This document shows positions 9,043 through 17,501 of a stretch of 64,000 nt of DNA, one piece after another. The stretch's first letter is position 1. Every line of letters starts with the position of its first letter. A program made the position numbers and the translations under genes. The notes under the pieces were generated by a model that did not search any database, was not told the DNA's origin, and worked only from the letters and a program-made list of their open reading frames with translations. The DNA is taken from NCBI RefSeq assembly GCF_004168285.1, contig NZ_SEWF01000005.1:1-64000 (forward strand), written 5' to 3'. The stretch comes from Emticicia agri. GTDB taxonomy: Bacteria > Bacteroidota > Bacteroidia > Cytophagales > Spirosomataceae.

Positions 9043-9711
9043 ATGAAAAATACGATTATAGCGCCATCAGTGCTGGCGGCCGATTTTGCTAATTTACAGA
9101 GAGACGCTGAAATGCTCAATAATTCAGCAGCAGACTGGTTTCATATTGATATTATGGATGGTGTTTTTGTACCAAATATTTCTTTTGGTATGCCTGTACT
9201 GCAAGCTATTCAACGACATACCCAAAAGCCATTAGATGTGCATCTGATGATTGTTCAACCTGAAAGATATATAGAAACATTCAGGAGATTAGGTGCCGAA
9301 ATCATTACCATACATTACGAAGCCTGTCCACACTTACACCGTACTATACAACAAATAAAAGATTCAGGTTGTAAAGCAGGCGTAGCGCTTAACCCACATA
9401 CACCTGTAAATGTTTTAGAAGATATTTTACATGACATTGACTTAGTGTTAATCATGTCTGTAAATCCGGGATTCGGAGGACAGAAGTTTATTGAATATAC
9501 CTTTGAGAAAGTAAAAAAACTACGGAAAATGATACAGGACAAAGGGCTGACTATCCTGATTGAGATAGATGGCGGTGTAACTACCGACAATGCCCGTGCG
9601 CTTGTAGAAGCAGGCGCCGATGCTCTGGTAGCAGGTAGTTTTGTATTTAATTCAGAGAATCCAACACAAACCATTCAGGACTTAAAAAATAGTTGTGAGG
9701 CCAGTCTGTGA
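9043..9711 (+). CDS. rpe: Ribulose-phosphate 3-epimerase
   Basis: A 222-residue TIM-barrel epimerase interconverting ribulose 5-phosphate and xylulose 5-phosphate in the pentose phosphate pathway. From the ATG at 9043 the protein opens with the family sequence IIAPSVLAADFANLQ. It contains HIDIMDGVFVPNISFG (metal ligands and catalytic Asp), HLMIVQPERYIE, MSVNPGFGGQKF (catalytic loop) and IEIDGGVT plus GADALVAGSFVF (phosphate site). An upstream ATG at 8965 adds a non-homologous 26 residues and lies before the -7 box. It is 15 bp from the next gene, so probably co-transcribed with the glycosyltransferase. Confidence 0.96.
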   Translation: MKNTIIAPSVLAADFANLQRDAEMLNNSAADWFHIDIMDGVFVPNISFGMPVLQAIQRHTQKPLDVHLMIVQPERYIETFRRLGAEIITIHYEACPHLHRTIQQIKDSGCKAGVALNPHTPVNVLEDILHDIDLVLIMSVNPGFGGQKFIEYTFEKVKKLRKMIQDKGLTILIEIDGGVTTDNARALVEAGADALVAGSFVFNSENPTQTIQDLKNSCEASL

Positions 9712-9726
9712 TTCGGCTAAAATTTT

Positions 9727-11469
9727 ATGGCAAGTCTTCCTAAACTTTCTACTTATGGTTTATTAGCAGGTATTTTGGTGCTTGCTTTTTTTTTACGTGT
9801 TCATAATATAGGTGAACACGGCCTTGCCGGAGATGAAAAATACTCACTCTTTGTAAGCCAGTTTGTGAGTTATGAAGGGAATAATCAGAGAAATTCTGTC
9901 AGAAAACCCGATAGTCCTTATTTTACACCACAGGAATTCTGGTCAGAAAAAACGATTCATGATTTTTTCGATTCTATTGCCCGTGTAGATACCGGAAACG
10001 GCTCTTTATACACGTACACGCTCCACTACTGGTCAAAGCTTTTTGGCCTTGGCGATGCCAATCTCAGAATCCCCTCTCTTTTATTTAATCTACTAACTAT
10101 TTTTCTGATTTTTGTCTTTGTCAAAACTCATTTTAAATCCGAAAAATTAGCGCTTCTGGCAGCATTTCTATCTGCTATTTCTCCTTTTTATATCAATTAT
10201 TCGCAGATAGCACGCAATTATGCCATGCTGTTTTTCTTTTCACTATTAGCTACTCACTTGTTTCTGCTTATTATTGAAAAAGAGAAAAGCAAGCAAAAAA
10301 CCACCATTTATTACCTTCTTTATGGACTTATAGCATTGGCCTGTGAACTATGCCATATTTCTGCATTCCCGCTTTTTCTGATTCATGGCTTATATGTATT
10401 ACTCTATGTAAGACAATTGAAGGTATGGATTGGTCTTGGACTGGCCATGTTGATTCCGGTAGCCGGGGTGATTGCCTGGTTAAAATCAGAGGGAGGACAA
10501 TGGTTATTCGATTACGTGCAGAATAGTGTAAAAGTCTATAACTCACTGGCGCAAACCTCTCCTGATGAATATTTATCAGTAGCTACTTTACCCCATATTT
10601 TTAAACAGCTACGTCATGTAGTTTCATCGGCTTTTATCAGTACCGAAGGGCTTTACTTGCATTTATCAGGCTTAAAAAATACATTATTAGCCATTGTTTG
10701 TCCGATTATAGGATTTCTCTGTTTCAAATGGCTTCCATCAGATAAACTGAAAGTAATTACGGCAATCGCTCTGGTAGTTATTTCTTTCCTATTGTATTCT
10801 ACAGCAAAACTCCCGTTTCTGGTTCTTTCATTAAATATAGTCCTGATTGGAATCCTGCTGAATTATATGGTAAAGAACTTTAAAAGACCTGATAGCTCAC
10901 TTATTGTTTTTCTTGTCTTATTAGTCGTTCTGCCTTTTGTTTTTTTAATTCTTTTCTCACTACAAGATGGCAACACGTTCAGAATTATTCCCCGGTATGT
11001 AGGTTATTCTTATGCTTTTGGCATTATTCTTATAACTCTCTTAATCAGGGAAATATGGCAGATGCAATCCAATGTCAGGTATCTTCTTTTCTTACTTTTA
11101 GGGGTGCAGTTTTATTTAATCGGTGGTATTATCCAAAATATCTGGCACGATAATCCTCCGCGCTATTTTATGAGTTTCGCAGAGCCTCGCCAGAAGAATC
11201 CTTATACATTAGCTGCCAAAAAAATTCAAAGCCTGTATGCCAAAGGAGATACCGTTATTTATTGTTCATACAAAGACCCTATGCCAGGCGGACAATATGC
11301 TCCACAATATTCGGTAGTTGATGCACAATTAACAAACTTCTATCTACCCAAAGACTCACAGATTATCCAGCGGGTAAATCCGTCAGAGCGTGATAAAATC
11401 ATACTCAAAAAACCTAATGGAAAAGAACTATTGATAGTTGATTTACAGGGAACTAAATATAGGTATTAA
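9727..11469 (+). CDS. GT-C fold glycosyltransferase (family 39/ArnT-like)
   Basis: A 580-residue polytopic inner-membrane protein with about 11 hydrophobic segments. The first extracytoplasmic loop has the acidic GDE motif (D36 E37 in HGLAGDEKYS) expected of the catalytic site in the PMT/ArnT/GT83 group of lipid-linked sugar transferases. The C-terminal ~90 residues are soluble. Acceptor and donor sugar are unknown. It is directly downstream of rpe and followed by a terminator, so the two form a short operon. Confidence 0.8.
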   Translation: MASLPKLSTYGLLAGILVLAFFLRVHNIGEHGLAGDEKYSLFVSQFVSYEGNNQRNSVRKPDSPYFTPQEFWSEKTIHDFFDSIARVDTGNGSLYTYTLHYWSKLFGLGDANLRIPSLLFNLLTIFLIFVFVKTHFKSEKLALLAAFLSAISPFYINYSQIARNYAMLFFFSLLATHLFLLIIEKEKSKQKTTIYYLLYGLIALACELCHISAFPLFLIHGLYVLLYVRQLKVWIGLGLAMLIPVAGVIAWLKSEGGQWLFDYVQNSVKVYNSLAQTSPDEYLSVATLPHIFKQLRHVVSSAFISTEGLYLHLSGLKNTLLAIVCPIIGFLCFKWLPSDKLKVITAIALVVISFLLYSTAKLPFLVLSLNIVLIGILLNYMVKNFKRPDSSLIVFLVLLVVLPFVFLILFSLQDGNTFRIIPRYVGYSYAFGIILITLLIREIWQMQSNVRYLLFLLLGVQFYLIGGIIQNIWHDNPPRYFMSFAEPRQKNPYTLAAKKIQSLYAKGDTVIYCSYKDPMPGGQYAPQYSVVDAQLTNFYLPKDSQIIQRVNPSERDKIILKKPNGKELLIVDLQGTKYRY

Positions 11470-11473
11470 CAAT

Positions 11474-11500
11474 AATCCCCTTGAGGCTCTCAAAGGGATT
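11474..11500 (+). terminator. Terminator of the rpe operon
   Basis: A 12-bp stem with one mismatch (AATCCCCTTGAG / CTCAAAGGGATT, 3-nt loop) is followed by TTGTTT just after the glycosyltransferase stop. Confidence 0.6.
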
Positions 11501-11519
11501 TGTTTAGAAGAGAAGTTGT

Positions 11520-11662
11520 TTAGGATTATTCCTTTCGTCTAAAAATATGTTGTTTTAGCTACGCCTTCATCAAATAATTTCGACCATAGCGATGCTATGT
11601 CCTCATTATTTGATTTGGCTCGCACAAAACACCATATTTTTAAACTGAAATTAAAATCCTAA
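11520..11662. repeat. Long imperfect palindrome (143 bp)
   Basis: Nested inverted arms run from TTAGGATT/AATCCTAA outside, through AAAAATATG/CATATTTTT and ATCAAATAAT/ATTATTTGAT, to a centre CATAGC-GAT-GCTATG. There is no open reading frame. The architecture is like the element at 33107-33263, which also has a TAGC/GCTA-type centre and a GGCGTA-like block. Confidence 0.65.
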
Positions 11663-11683
11663 ATAACTTCATAACCTTATTTT

Positions 11684-13870
11684 TTACTTTGCTCCCGGAG
11701 GACAATGTTTTTTCAGGTAATTGGTAAACAAAGTATTCAGGTGAGCTCTTGTTCCTTCTCCCTCATAAATGCCATGCGAACGGTTCGGGTAAGGCATATA
11801 TTGGAACTGACGATTGTGTTTAATCAATTCATTCAATAATAGTTCTGCATTCTGGTAATGCACATTATCATCGCCTGTACCATGAATGTATAATAGATTG
11901 CCTTTAAGATTCTTGGCATAAGTAATTGGTGAGCCTTTCAGAAAATCTTCTTTATTCTCTTGTGGCAAGCCCATATAACGTTCCTGATAAATATTGTCGT
12001 ATTCTAATTGATTAGCTACTGCCGCCACCGAGATACCTGTTTTGTATATCTCAGGAAACTGGAACATCAGATTGAGTGTACAAGAACCTCCACCACTCCA
12101 ACCGTGTACTGCTACGCGTTCATTATCTACGTAAGGCCATTGTAATATTTTTTTAGCGGCCATTGCTTGGTCATGGGTATTAATCAGTCCAATTTTACGA
12201 TAAATAGATTTTCTCCAGGCTCTTCCTTTCGGTGCGGGTGTTCCACGGTTATCCAACGACACATAGATATAGCCATCTTCTGCCATATTACCTATATAAA
12301 GGCCGTTTCTGCCTACCCCATAACGGTCTATAACTGTTTGAGAGGCTGGCTCGCTATAGACATAAAATACAATCGGGTATTTTTTAGAAGGGTCAAAGCT
12401 TTTAGGTCTGGCTATCCAGCCATCCATTTCAACCCCATCTTCGGTAGTTACTTTAAAAAATTCTACATTCGAATTTTTCTTTTTCGCAGGATCTATTTTC
12501 TTACTTATATCATCTTTTTCATTCAATGGCTGATGATTAGGCAATGAAACCCATTCAGTAGCCGGAATGGTATAGTAATTAGAAAAACTATGATAGGCAA
12601 ACTTGCCATTTGGTGAAATCTGGTAATCGTGAGTTCCTTCTTCAATGGCAGGAGAAACCCTTTCAGCTTCACCTGTCCCGTCTAATTTAGTCCGGTACAA
12701 GTACTTTTGTGTAGCATTGGTAGGCGATGCCGTAAAATACACATAGCCTGTTGATTCATCTATCTGCTCAGGAGTTATTACGTCATAATTCCCTTTAGTT
12801 ATTAATGTTTCGCTTTTTCCGTCTCTTGATACCCGGAACAGGTGTCGCCAACCATCTTTTTCGCTTACCCATACAAATTCTTTACCTCCACTCAACCACT
12901 CCCATCCGGCCGGGTTATCGTCTGTCCAGCGTGAACGGATGTCTATCCATGCTTCATCTGTTTCTTCATATATGGTATTTACGGCTCCGGTTTTAGCATT
13001 TGCATACATCAACTTACTCTGGTTCTGCTTACGGTTCAGTTGTTGCAGAATCAGTTCATTTGAATTTCCTGCCCACTCCATCCGAGGAATATAATTCTGA
13101 CGGCTATCGCCAGGCACTTTCATCCAGATAGTTTTAGCTGTAGCTACATCTACTACCCCTACCTTACAGGCTGATGGTGCTTCTCCAACCTTCGGATACT
13201 CTACAGGCACTACAAATGAGTAAGTAGAATCGGTATTATTAATCATATAAAAATCACGGATAGTATTGGCATCTATCTGCCAATAGGCTATCGTTTTGCT
13301 ATCAGGACTCCAACGGAAACCGTCTCTACAACCAAACTCTTCTTCATAAACCCAGTCAAAAGTACCATTGATGAGTTTTTTTGTTCCATTAGTCGAAGTC
13401 AGCACTTTCGGTTTCCCTGTAGTCAGGTCTTCTACATATACATTGTTTTTACTTACATAAGCCGCTTTTTTGCCATCAGGTGAAATCTTGGCAAACATCA
13501 GCGAAGATTCAGGCAACGAAGCACCTAACTTCTTCAGTTCTTTAGTGGTTAAATCCAATATCCAGTAATCGCCTTTGGTTTCGTAGCGCCATACTCGTTT
13601 GGTATTGGTAAAAATTAATAGTTTTTTTTGGTCATCGGTAAAACTGAAATCTTTCACTTCCAATGGTTTTGTGCTTCCTTTAGGAGTTAATACATCTTTA
13701 CTTACCATTACATGGGCTTGTTGCGTAATAAGGTCGAATTTTACAATCTGTTGTTGCTCGGCAGAATAGTACCCATTGCCATCTTTTGCCCATTTAGAAG
13801 AGCGACCGGGTTGAGCATTAGCACCTATAGCCAATAGAATAGCATAAAGGCATAAGAGTTTTCTGAACAT
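11684..13870 (-). CDS. S9B-family peptidase (dipeptidyl peptidase IV type)
   Basis: A 728-residue exported serine peptidase. The start is placed at 13870 because a signal peptide begins there (MFRKLLCLYAILLAIGANAQ); 42 upstream residues in the open frame have no homologous look. A beta-propeller DPPIV_N domain fills the first ~480 residues (WVYEEEFGCRDGFRWSPDSK, with the EE motif that binds the substrate amino terminus). The C-terminal alpha/beta-hydrolase has nucleophile S592 in GWSGGGS, D667 in GTGDDNVHYQ and H699 in NRSHGIY. It removes Xaa-Pro or similar dipeptides in the periplasm or outside. Monocistronic. Confidence 0.92.
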   Translation of the reverse strand: MFRKLLCLYAILLAIGANAQPGRSSKWAKDGNGYYSAEQQQIVKFDLITQQAHVMVSKDVLTPKGSTKPLEVKDFSFTDDQKKLLIFTNTKRVWRYETKGDYWILDLTTKELKKLGASLPESSLMFAKISPDGKKAAYVSKNNVYVEDLTTGKPKVLTSTNGTKKLINGTFDWVYEEEFGCRDGFRWSPDSKTIAYWQIDANTIRDFYMINNTDSTYSFVVPVEYPKVGEAPSACKVGVVDVATAKTIWMKVPGDSRQNYIPRMEWAGNSNELILQQLNRKQNQSKLMYANAKTGAVNTIYEETDEAWIDIRSRWTDDNPAGWEWLSGGKEFVWVSEKDGWRHLFRVSRDGKSETLITKGNYDVITPEQIDESTGYVYFTASPTNATQKYLYRTKLDGTGEAERVSPAIEEGTHDYQISPNGKFAYHSFSNYYTIPATEWVSLPNHQPLNEKDDISKKIDPAKKKNSNVEFFKVTTEDGVEMDGWIARPKSFDPSKKYPIVFYVYSEPASQTVIDRYGVGRNGLYIGNMAEDGYIYVSLDNRGTPAPKGRAWRKSIYRKIGLINTHDQAMAAKKILQWPYVDNERVAVHGWSGGGSCTLNLMFQFPEIYKTGISVAAVANQLEYDNIYQERYMGLPQENKEDFLKGSPITYAKNLKGNLLYIHGTGDDNVHYQNAELLLNELIKHNRQFQYMPYPNRSHGIYEGEGTRAHLNTLFTNYLKKHCPPGAK

Positions 13871-14100
13871 AGTCTGATAAATGAAGGTTGTTTGCGTATT
13901 TGTTGCTAAAATAAGAAAAAAAGTCTGTTCTGGCAGGGTTGTCAGAGAGATGAGCCTATTAAAAATTTTACAGCGACAAAAACTGAGAGGTTTCAAAAAT
14001 TTAGTTTAGAGAAATTAAAACGCTAATTTATTGCTTAAGTTTTTACTGCTATCTCACCCAGTATGGGGGATATTAATAAATCCGACAAAATATCACATAC

Positions 14101-14988
14101 TTATTTTCGACTTGTAAGCAATATACCCAAAAGTACCAGTATTCCACCAATAATAGTAGGTACTGTGAGTTTTTCTCCTAAAAAACTTACGGCAATCAGT
14201 ACCGCAAATACAGGTGTAAGATTCCCGATAATAGCCGATTTGGTAACACCTATCAGCCGGACGGCATCATAATACCAGATAAAGCCTAAAGCAGTAGCCG
14301 CTGCACCCATATATATTACTGACACATACGCCTGCCAGGGAGCAGTAGCCATACGTTCAAATAGCTGATGCTGCCAGGCAGGAATAAATAATAGTAAGCA
14401 CCCAATAAACGCCGAAAAAGCACTTAGTGTAAGGGCGGGCATGGCTTTCAAAGCCAGTTTAGCCGTTAGGGTATAAGCCGTCCATGAGATAACCGCTCCC
14501 AAAATAAACCCCTCACCTATACCCCAGGTACTTTGTGCTAATAGATTACTGAAATCTCCCCGTACAATTACCAGCATGGCTCCTGCAATAGAGATAAGAA
14601 TACCTAACCACTTGAGCAGGGTAACTTTCTCGCCAAAGAAAATGGCACTTCCTAAAGTAATAGTAATCGGTGAAAAAGCTACTATCAGAGAAGCCCTGAC
14701 TGTAGGCATATACTGAATGCCAATGAAAAAACTGAGATTATATAAAACAACCCCTAAAATGCCTGATATAGCTGCCCATTTCAATTGTTCGACGCTAATT
14801 ATGGGTAGCTTTCTTTCCTGCTTATAGAGCATAAGCATCAATAAAGTAGCCCCTATACTGAATCGGAGAAATGCGGTAACGTATGGCCCGAACGACTGTA
14901 CAGCTATTTTTCCGGCTGCAAAATTAGAACCCCAGAAAAATACGGTAACAATCAGTTTCAGATAGGTAAGACGCATGAGTTTGTGCAA
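14101..14988 (-). CDS. EamA/DMT-superfamily exporter
   Basis: A 295-residue membrane protein of ten predicted helices in two EamA repeats (WGSNFAAGKIAVQSFGPYVT in the first, WTAYTLTAKLALKAMPALTL opening the second). The GSN/AxK signature near the first helix and the terminal FLGEKLTVPTIIGGILVLLG are typical of the drug/metabolite transporter family (RhaT/YdcZ/PecM-like). It probably exports amino acids or metabolites; the substrate is unknown. A start four codons later (14976) is equally possible. It is monocistronic. Confidence 0.88.
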   Translation of the reverse strand: MHKLMRLTYLKLIVTVFFWGSNFAAGKIAVQSFGPYVTAFLRFSIGATLLMLMLYKQERKLPIISVEQLKWAAISGILGVVLYNLSFFIGIQYMPTVRASLIVAFSPITITLGSAIFFGEKVTLLKWLGILISIAGAMLVIVRGDFSNLLAQSTWGIGEGFILGAVISWTAYTLTAKLALKAMPALTLSAFSAFIGCLLLFIPAWQHQLFERMATAPWQAYVSVIYMGAAATALGFIWYYDAVRLIGVTKSAIIGNLTPVFAVLIAVSFLGEKLTVPTIIGGILVLLGILLTSRK

Positions 14989-15185
14989 TCAAAATGTAGA
15001 TAGGCAGATACCTGCTTGAATAAAATACACTTCTGAAAACCAATTGGTTCGCTTTGGCAAAATTTTCTACACTTCCATAGCCAATGTGTATTTTATAGCC
15101 CAATTTCAGGACTCTAAACAGTATTTTTTCATCGTCCGTATAGGGAATAATAATTGTATAATATTAAGTATTAAATTTTATAGCT

Positions 15186-15560
15186 ATGGAAACACCGAAA
15201 AAAGAATACTCCGACAAAAGTACTGATATGACTACTATGGTAACCATATTAGAAAAACTAAGAAAAAAAGGAATCGATAAAGAATTCCGTTGGACAGACA
15301 GGGGATTTCATATTGCTGACACAGAAGAGTTTTATGAACCAGAAGACCTGAAAATCATCAAAACTTATCGTTTTGAGGGAGAATCAAGTCCTTCTGAATC
15401 ATCTATTCTTTATATCATCGAATCCAACGATGGTCATATCGGCTATACCATAGATGCCTATGGCGCATACAGCACCCATGAAAATGAAGCTGGATACGAT
15501 GATTTTGTAAAAGAGATTCCGGTGATAGAAAAAGACGAAAGACTAATCTTTGAGCCATGA
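15186..15560 (+). CDS. Small acidic conserved protein (often named after PRPP synthetase)
   Basis: A 124-residue acidic cytosolic protein. The core FRWTDRGFHIADTEEFYEPE, YRFEGESSPSESSILYIIES and GYTIDAYGAY matches a small Bacteroidota family that databases often label phosphoribosylpyrophosphate synthetase, although it lacks every PRPP-synthetase motif and is three times too short. The real function is unknown. The N-terminal ~15 residues are variable; an internal ATG at 15228 could be the start. Confidence 0.75.
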   Translation: METPKKEYSDKSTDMTTMVTILEKLRKKGIDKEFRWTDRGFHIADTEEFYEPEDLKIIKTYRFEGESSPSESSILYIIESNDGHIGYTIDAYGAYSTHENEAGYDDFVKEIPVIEKDERLIFEP

Positions 15561-15578
15561 TTCAGTATTACATTCAGT

Positions 15579-15613
15579 AAGGAGGGTTAAGTACTAATGC
15601 TTAACCCTTCCTT
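15579..15613. terminator. Bidirectional terminator between convergent genes
   Basis: An 11-bp stem (GGAGGGTTAAG / CTTAACCCTTCC, one bulge) separates the convergent genes at 15560 and 15594 and overlaps the last codons of the minus-strand gene. Confidence 0.6.
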
Positions 15614-16724
15614 CGTTAAAAAATACCGCCAGTCCGTCTTTACCTCCTACAATTATATCAGGTGTACCTGATTTATCTACATCTGCTATTGAGAAATAAT
15701 TACCCGTTCCTTTACCAATACCCAATAAACCATAGGCAATTACCTGTTTGGTAAATGATTCTCCGTTCCATTGGTAATAATATAGCCCGATGGCATCATG
15801 TGCGCCGGGGTCTTTACTATCATGCGCACGGTACCTTTTTCCGGTTATCAGTTCCGGTTGTTGGTCTCCGTCTAAATCTACCCATTTTAACTCATGAAAC
15901 TGAGAATTGTAAGGGTCAATCGGGTGCTTTTTCCATACACCATTAGCTTGTTGTTCGTACCAGTCAAGTCCATAGCCATGTCCTTGACCTACAATTAAAT
16001 CACTTTTGCCGTCTTTGTTTACATCGGCTACAATTACAGGCAATCCAGTATCACCTAATTTAAACTCTTCGTGCAAAATCCATTTACCGTTTCGTCTGTC
16101 AGTAGGTGCCTCTAACCAACCGTTTGAAATCACAAAATCGCCTCGTCCGTCACCATTCACATCTCCGAACCCCAATCCATGCCCATGCTTCTCAAATACC
16201 TGAATTTTATCAAATTCACCCGTTTTTTTACCCGAATCGTCCTTTTTAGCCTTATAATAAATCAATGGATGCCCTAAATTATTAGGTATTATTTCATCTT
16301 CTCCATCGCCGTCTACATCAAATAGCCTTATGCCCTCTACATTTTTTATCCCTTCACCTACGATATGCTCTTTCCAGGTATTATTATTTCCAGGGTTTTC
16401 ATACCACCGCACATTGTTCCCCCACCATCCTCCGGTAATGAAGTCTATTTTTCCATCATCGTTTACATCCATAGGCAGGGTCGAAAAATCGTCCCAGTAT
16501 TCGCCATGTCGCTTTACTTCGCCAATATATACACGGTCAACAAAGCCGGGGCCTTTGTACCAATAAGCACCTGAAACAATATCCGGATTTCCGTCTTTGT
16601 CCACATCAAATACGCCTGCTGTCTCAAAAGACTCGGCGGCTATTTGCTGACGACGGAATTTTAAAGGTCCCTGTTGTGCACAGGCCCACTGTACTATACA
16701 AAAAATAAAAACAAGGTATTTCAT
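15594..16724 (-). CDS. FG-GAP/VCBS repeat exoprotein
   Basis: A 376-residue secreted protein with a signal peptide ending CACAQ. At least six FG-GAP/VCBS-type calcium-binding blades follow (DVDKDGNPDIVSG, DVNDDGKIDFITGG, DVDGDGEDEIIP, DVNGDGRGDFVISN, DVNKDGKSDLIVGQG, DVDKSGTPDIIVGG). These form a seven-bladed integrin-type beta-propeller. No enzymatic domain is attached. Such proteins in Bacteroidota are exported and often bind or accompany polysaccharide metabolism. There is no T9SS sorting tail. Confidence 0.88.
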   Translation of the reverse strand: MKYLVFIFCIVQWACAQQGPLKFRRQQIAAESFETAGVFDVDKDGNPDIVSGAYWYKGPGFVDRVYIGEVKRHGEYWDDFSTLPMDVNDDGKIDFITGGWWGNNVRWYENPGNNNTWKEHIVGEGIKNVEGIRLFDVDGDGEDEIIPNNLGHPLIYYKAKKDDSGKKTGEFDKIQVFEKHGHGLGFGDVNGDGRGDFVISNGWLEAPTDRRNGKWILHEEFKLGDTGLPVIVADVNKDGKSDLIVGQGHGYGLDWYEQQANGVWKKHPIDPYNSQFHELKWVDLDGDQQPELITGKRYRAHDSKDPGAHDAIGLYYYQWNGESFTKQVIAYGLLGIGKGTGNYFSIADVDKSGTPDIIVGGKDGLAVFFNEGRVKH

Positions 16725-16830
16725 AGGGAATAGAATAGGTTTGTGTTGAGGATTAAATGAAAGGTTGAACTAAGGCGAATTCTCCGGCTAATATAACGAA
16801 AATATGGATGAAACTGAAAGCCGCTTTTCT

Positions 16831-17277
16831 CTACTCTTTTTCTTGTTTTTTATGAATCAAAGCCCTCAACCCTTTTACTATCTTGGTCCAGCCTTTTTGT
16901 GATTTCTTATATCTTTCTTCTGCACCTTGCCCCTCTCCTACATCATCGGTAATCACAAGGGTGGTTTTACCATCTTCATAACTTAGTGTATCGGTTACTA
17001 CCGAAAAACTTGAGATACCTTCTTTCGAACTGGCATTATTCAGGCTATATTTCAGCAATTTTTCTGGAATTATTTCTAATATAGTTCCCTTCATTTCAAT
17101 CTTCTTTATCAGAAATATCCTACCTACAAAAGTAATAGTACTACCTACTTCCCAATCAGAAAAAACCTTGCAGTGAAAAAAGTATTTTTTAGTTTTTTCG
17201 GGGTTAGTCAAGGCGTCCCAAACTTCGGCAGGTGTTGCCTTTAATACGGTTTTTCTTTTTACAATAAATTCTTTCAT
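16831..17277 (-). CDS. SRPBCC-family protein (AHSA1-like)
   Basis: A 148-residue cytosolic protein of the START/SRPBCC superfamily, AHSA1 subgroup. It has the N-terminal TPAEVWDALTNPEKTKKYFF, the central GSTITFVGRIF...MKGTILEIIPEKLLKYSL strands and the C-terminal helix ending GWTKIVKGLRALI. These proteins form a ligand-binding helix-grip cavity. The ligand is unknown, and a direct role with Hsp90 is unlikely despite the family name. Confidence 0.85.
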   Translation of the reverse strand: MKEFIVKRKTVLKATPAEVWDALTNPEKTKKYFFHCKVFSDWEVGSTITFVGRIFLIKKIEMKGTILEIIPEKLLKYSLNNASSKEGISSFSVVTDTLSYEDGKTTLVITDDVGEGQGAEERYKKSQKGWTKIVKGLRALIHKKQEKE

Positions 17278-17436
17278 AGTTTTCTATCCTTTAGTTGTGA
17301 AGTTGTGAACCGGATTATACGGACTCTCTCAAAAATAACATGCCTGCCTATAGTAATCATTTACACCAAACACTCATCATGTTTTACAAGCCTATCTAAG
17401 ATTGTCCTTTACAATTAGCTATTGAATTAAAAACAA

Positions 17437-17471
17437 AGAATCCCTCAGATATGGCTATCTAAAGGGATTCT
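17437..17471 (-). terminator. Terminator of the beta-helix protein gene
   Basis: Inverted arms AGAATCCCT / AGGGATTCT with an inner AGATA/TATCT pair; on the minus strand the hairpin is followed by TTGTTTTT. Confidence 0.65.
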
Positions 17472-17501
17472 GCACTATTAGATTTCAATCAGTATGTTAT
17501 T

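Noticed and set aside
15186-15560. PRPP synthetase function for the 124-residue protein
   Set aside because: No PRPP-binding motif and far too short; the database name appears inherited.
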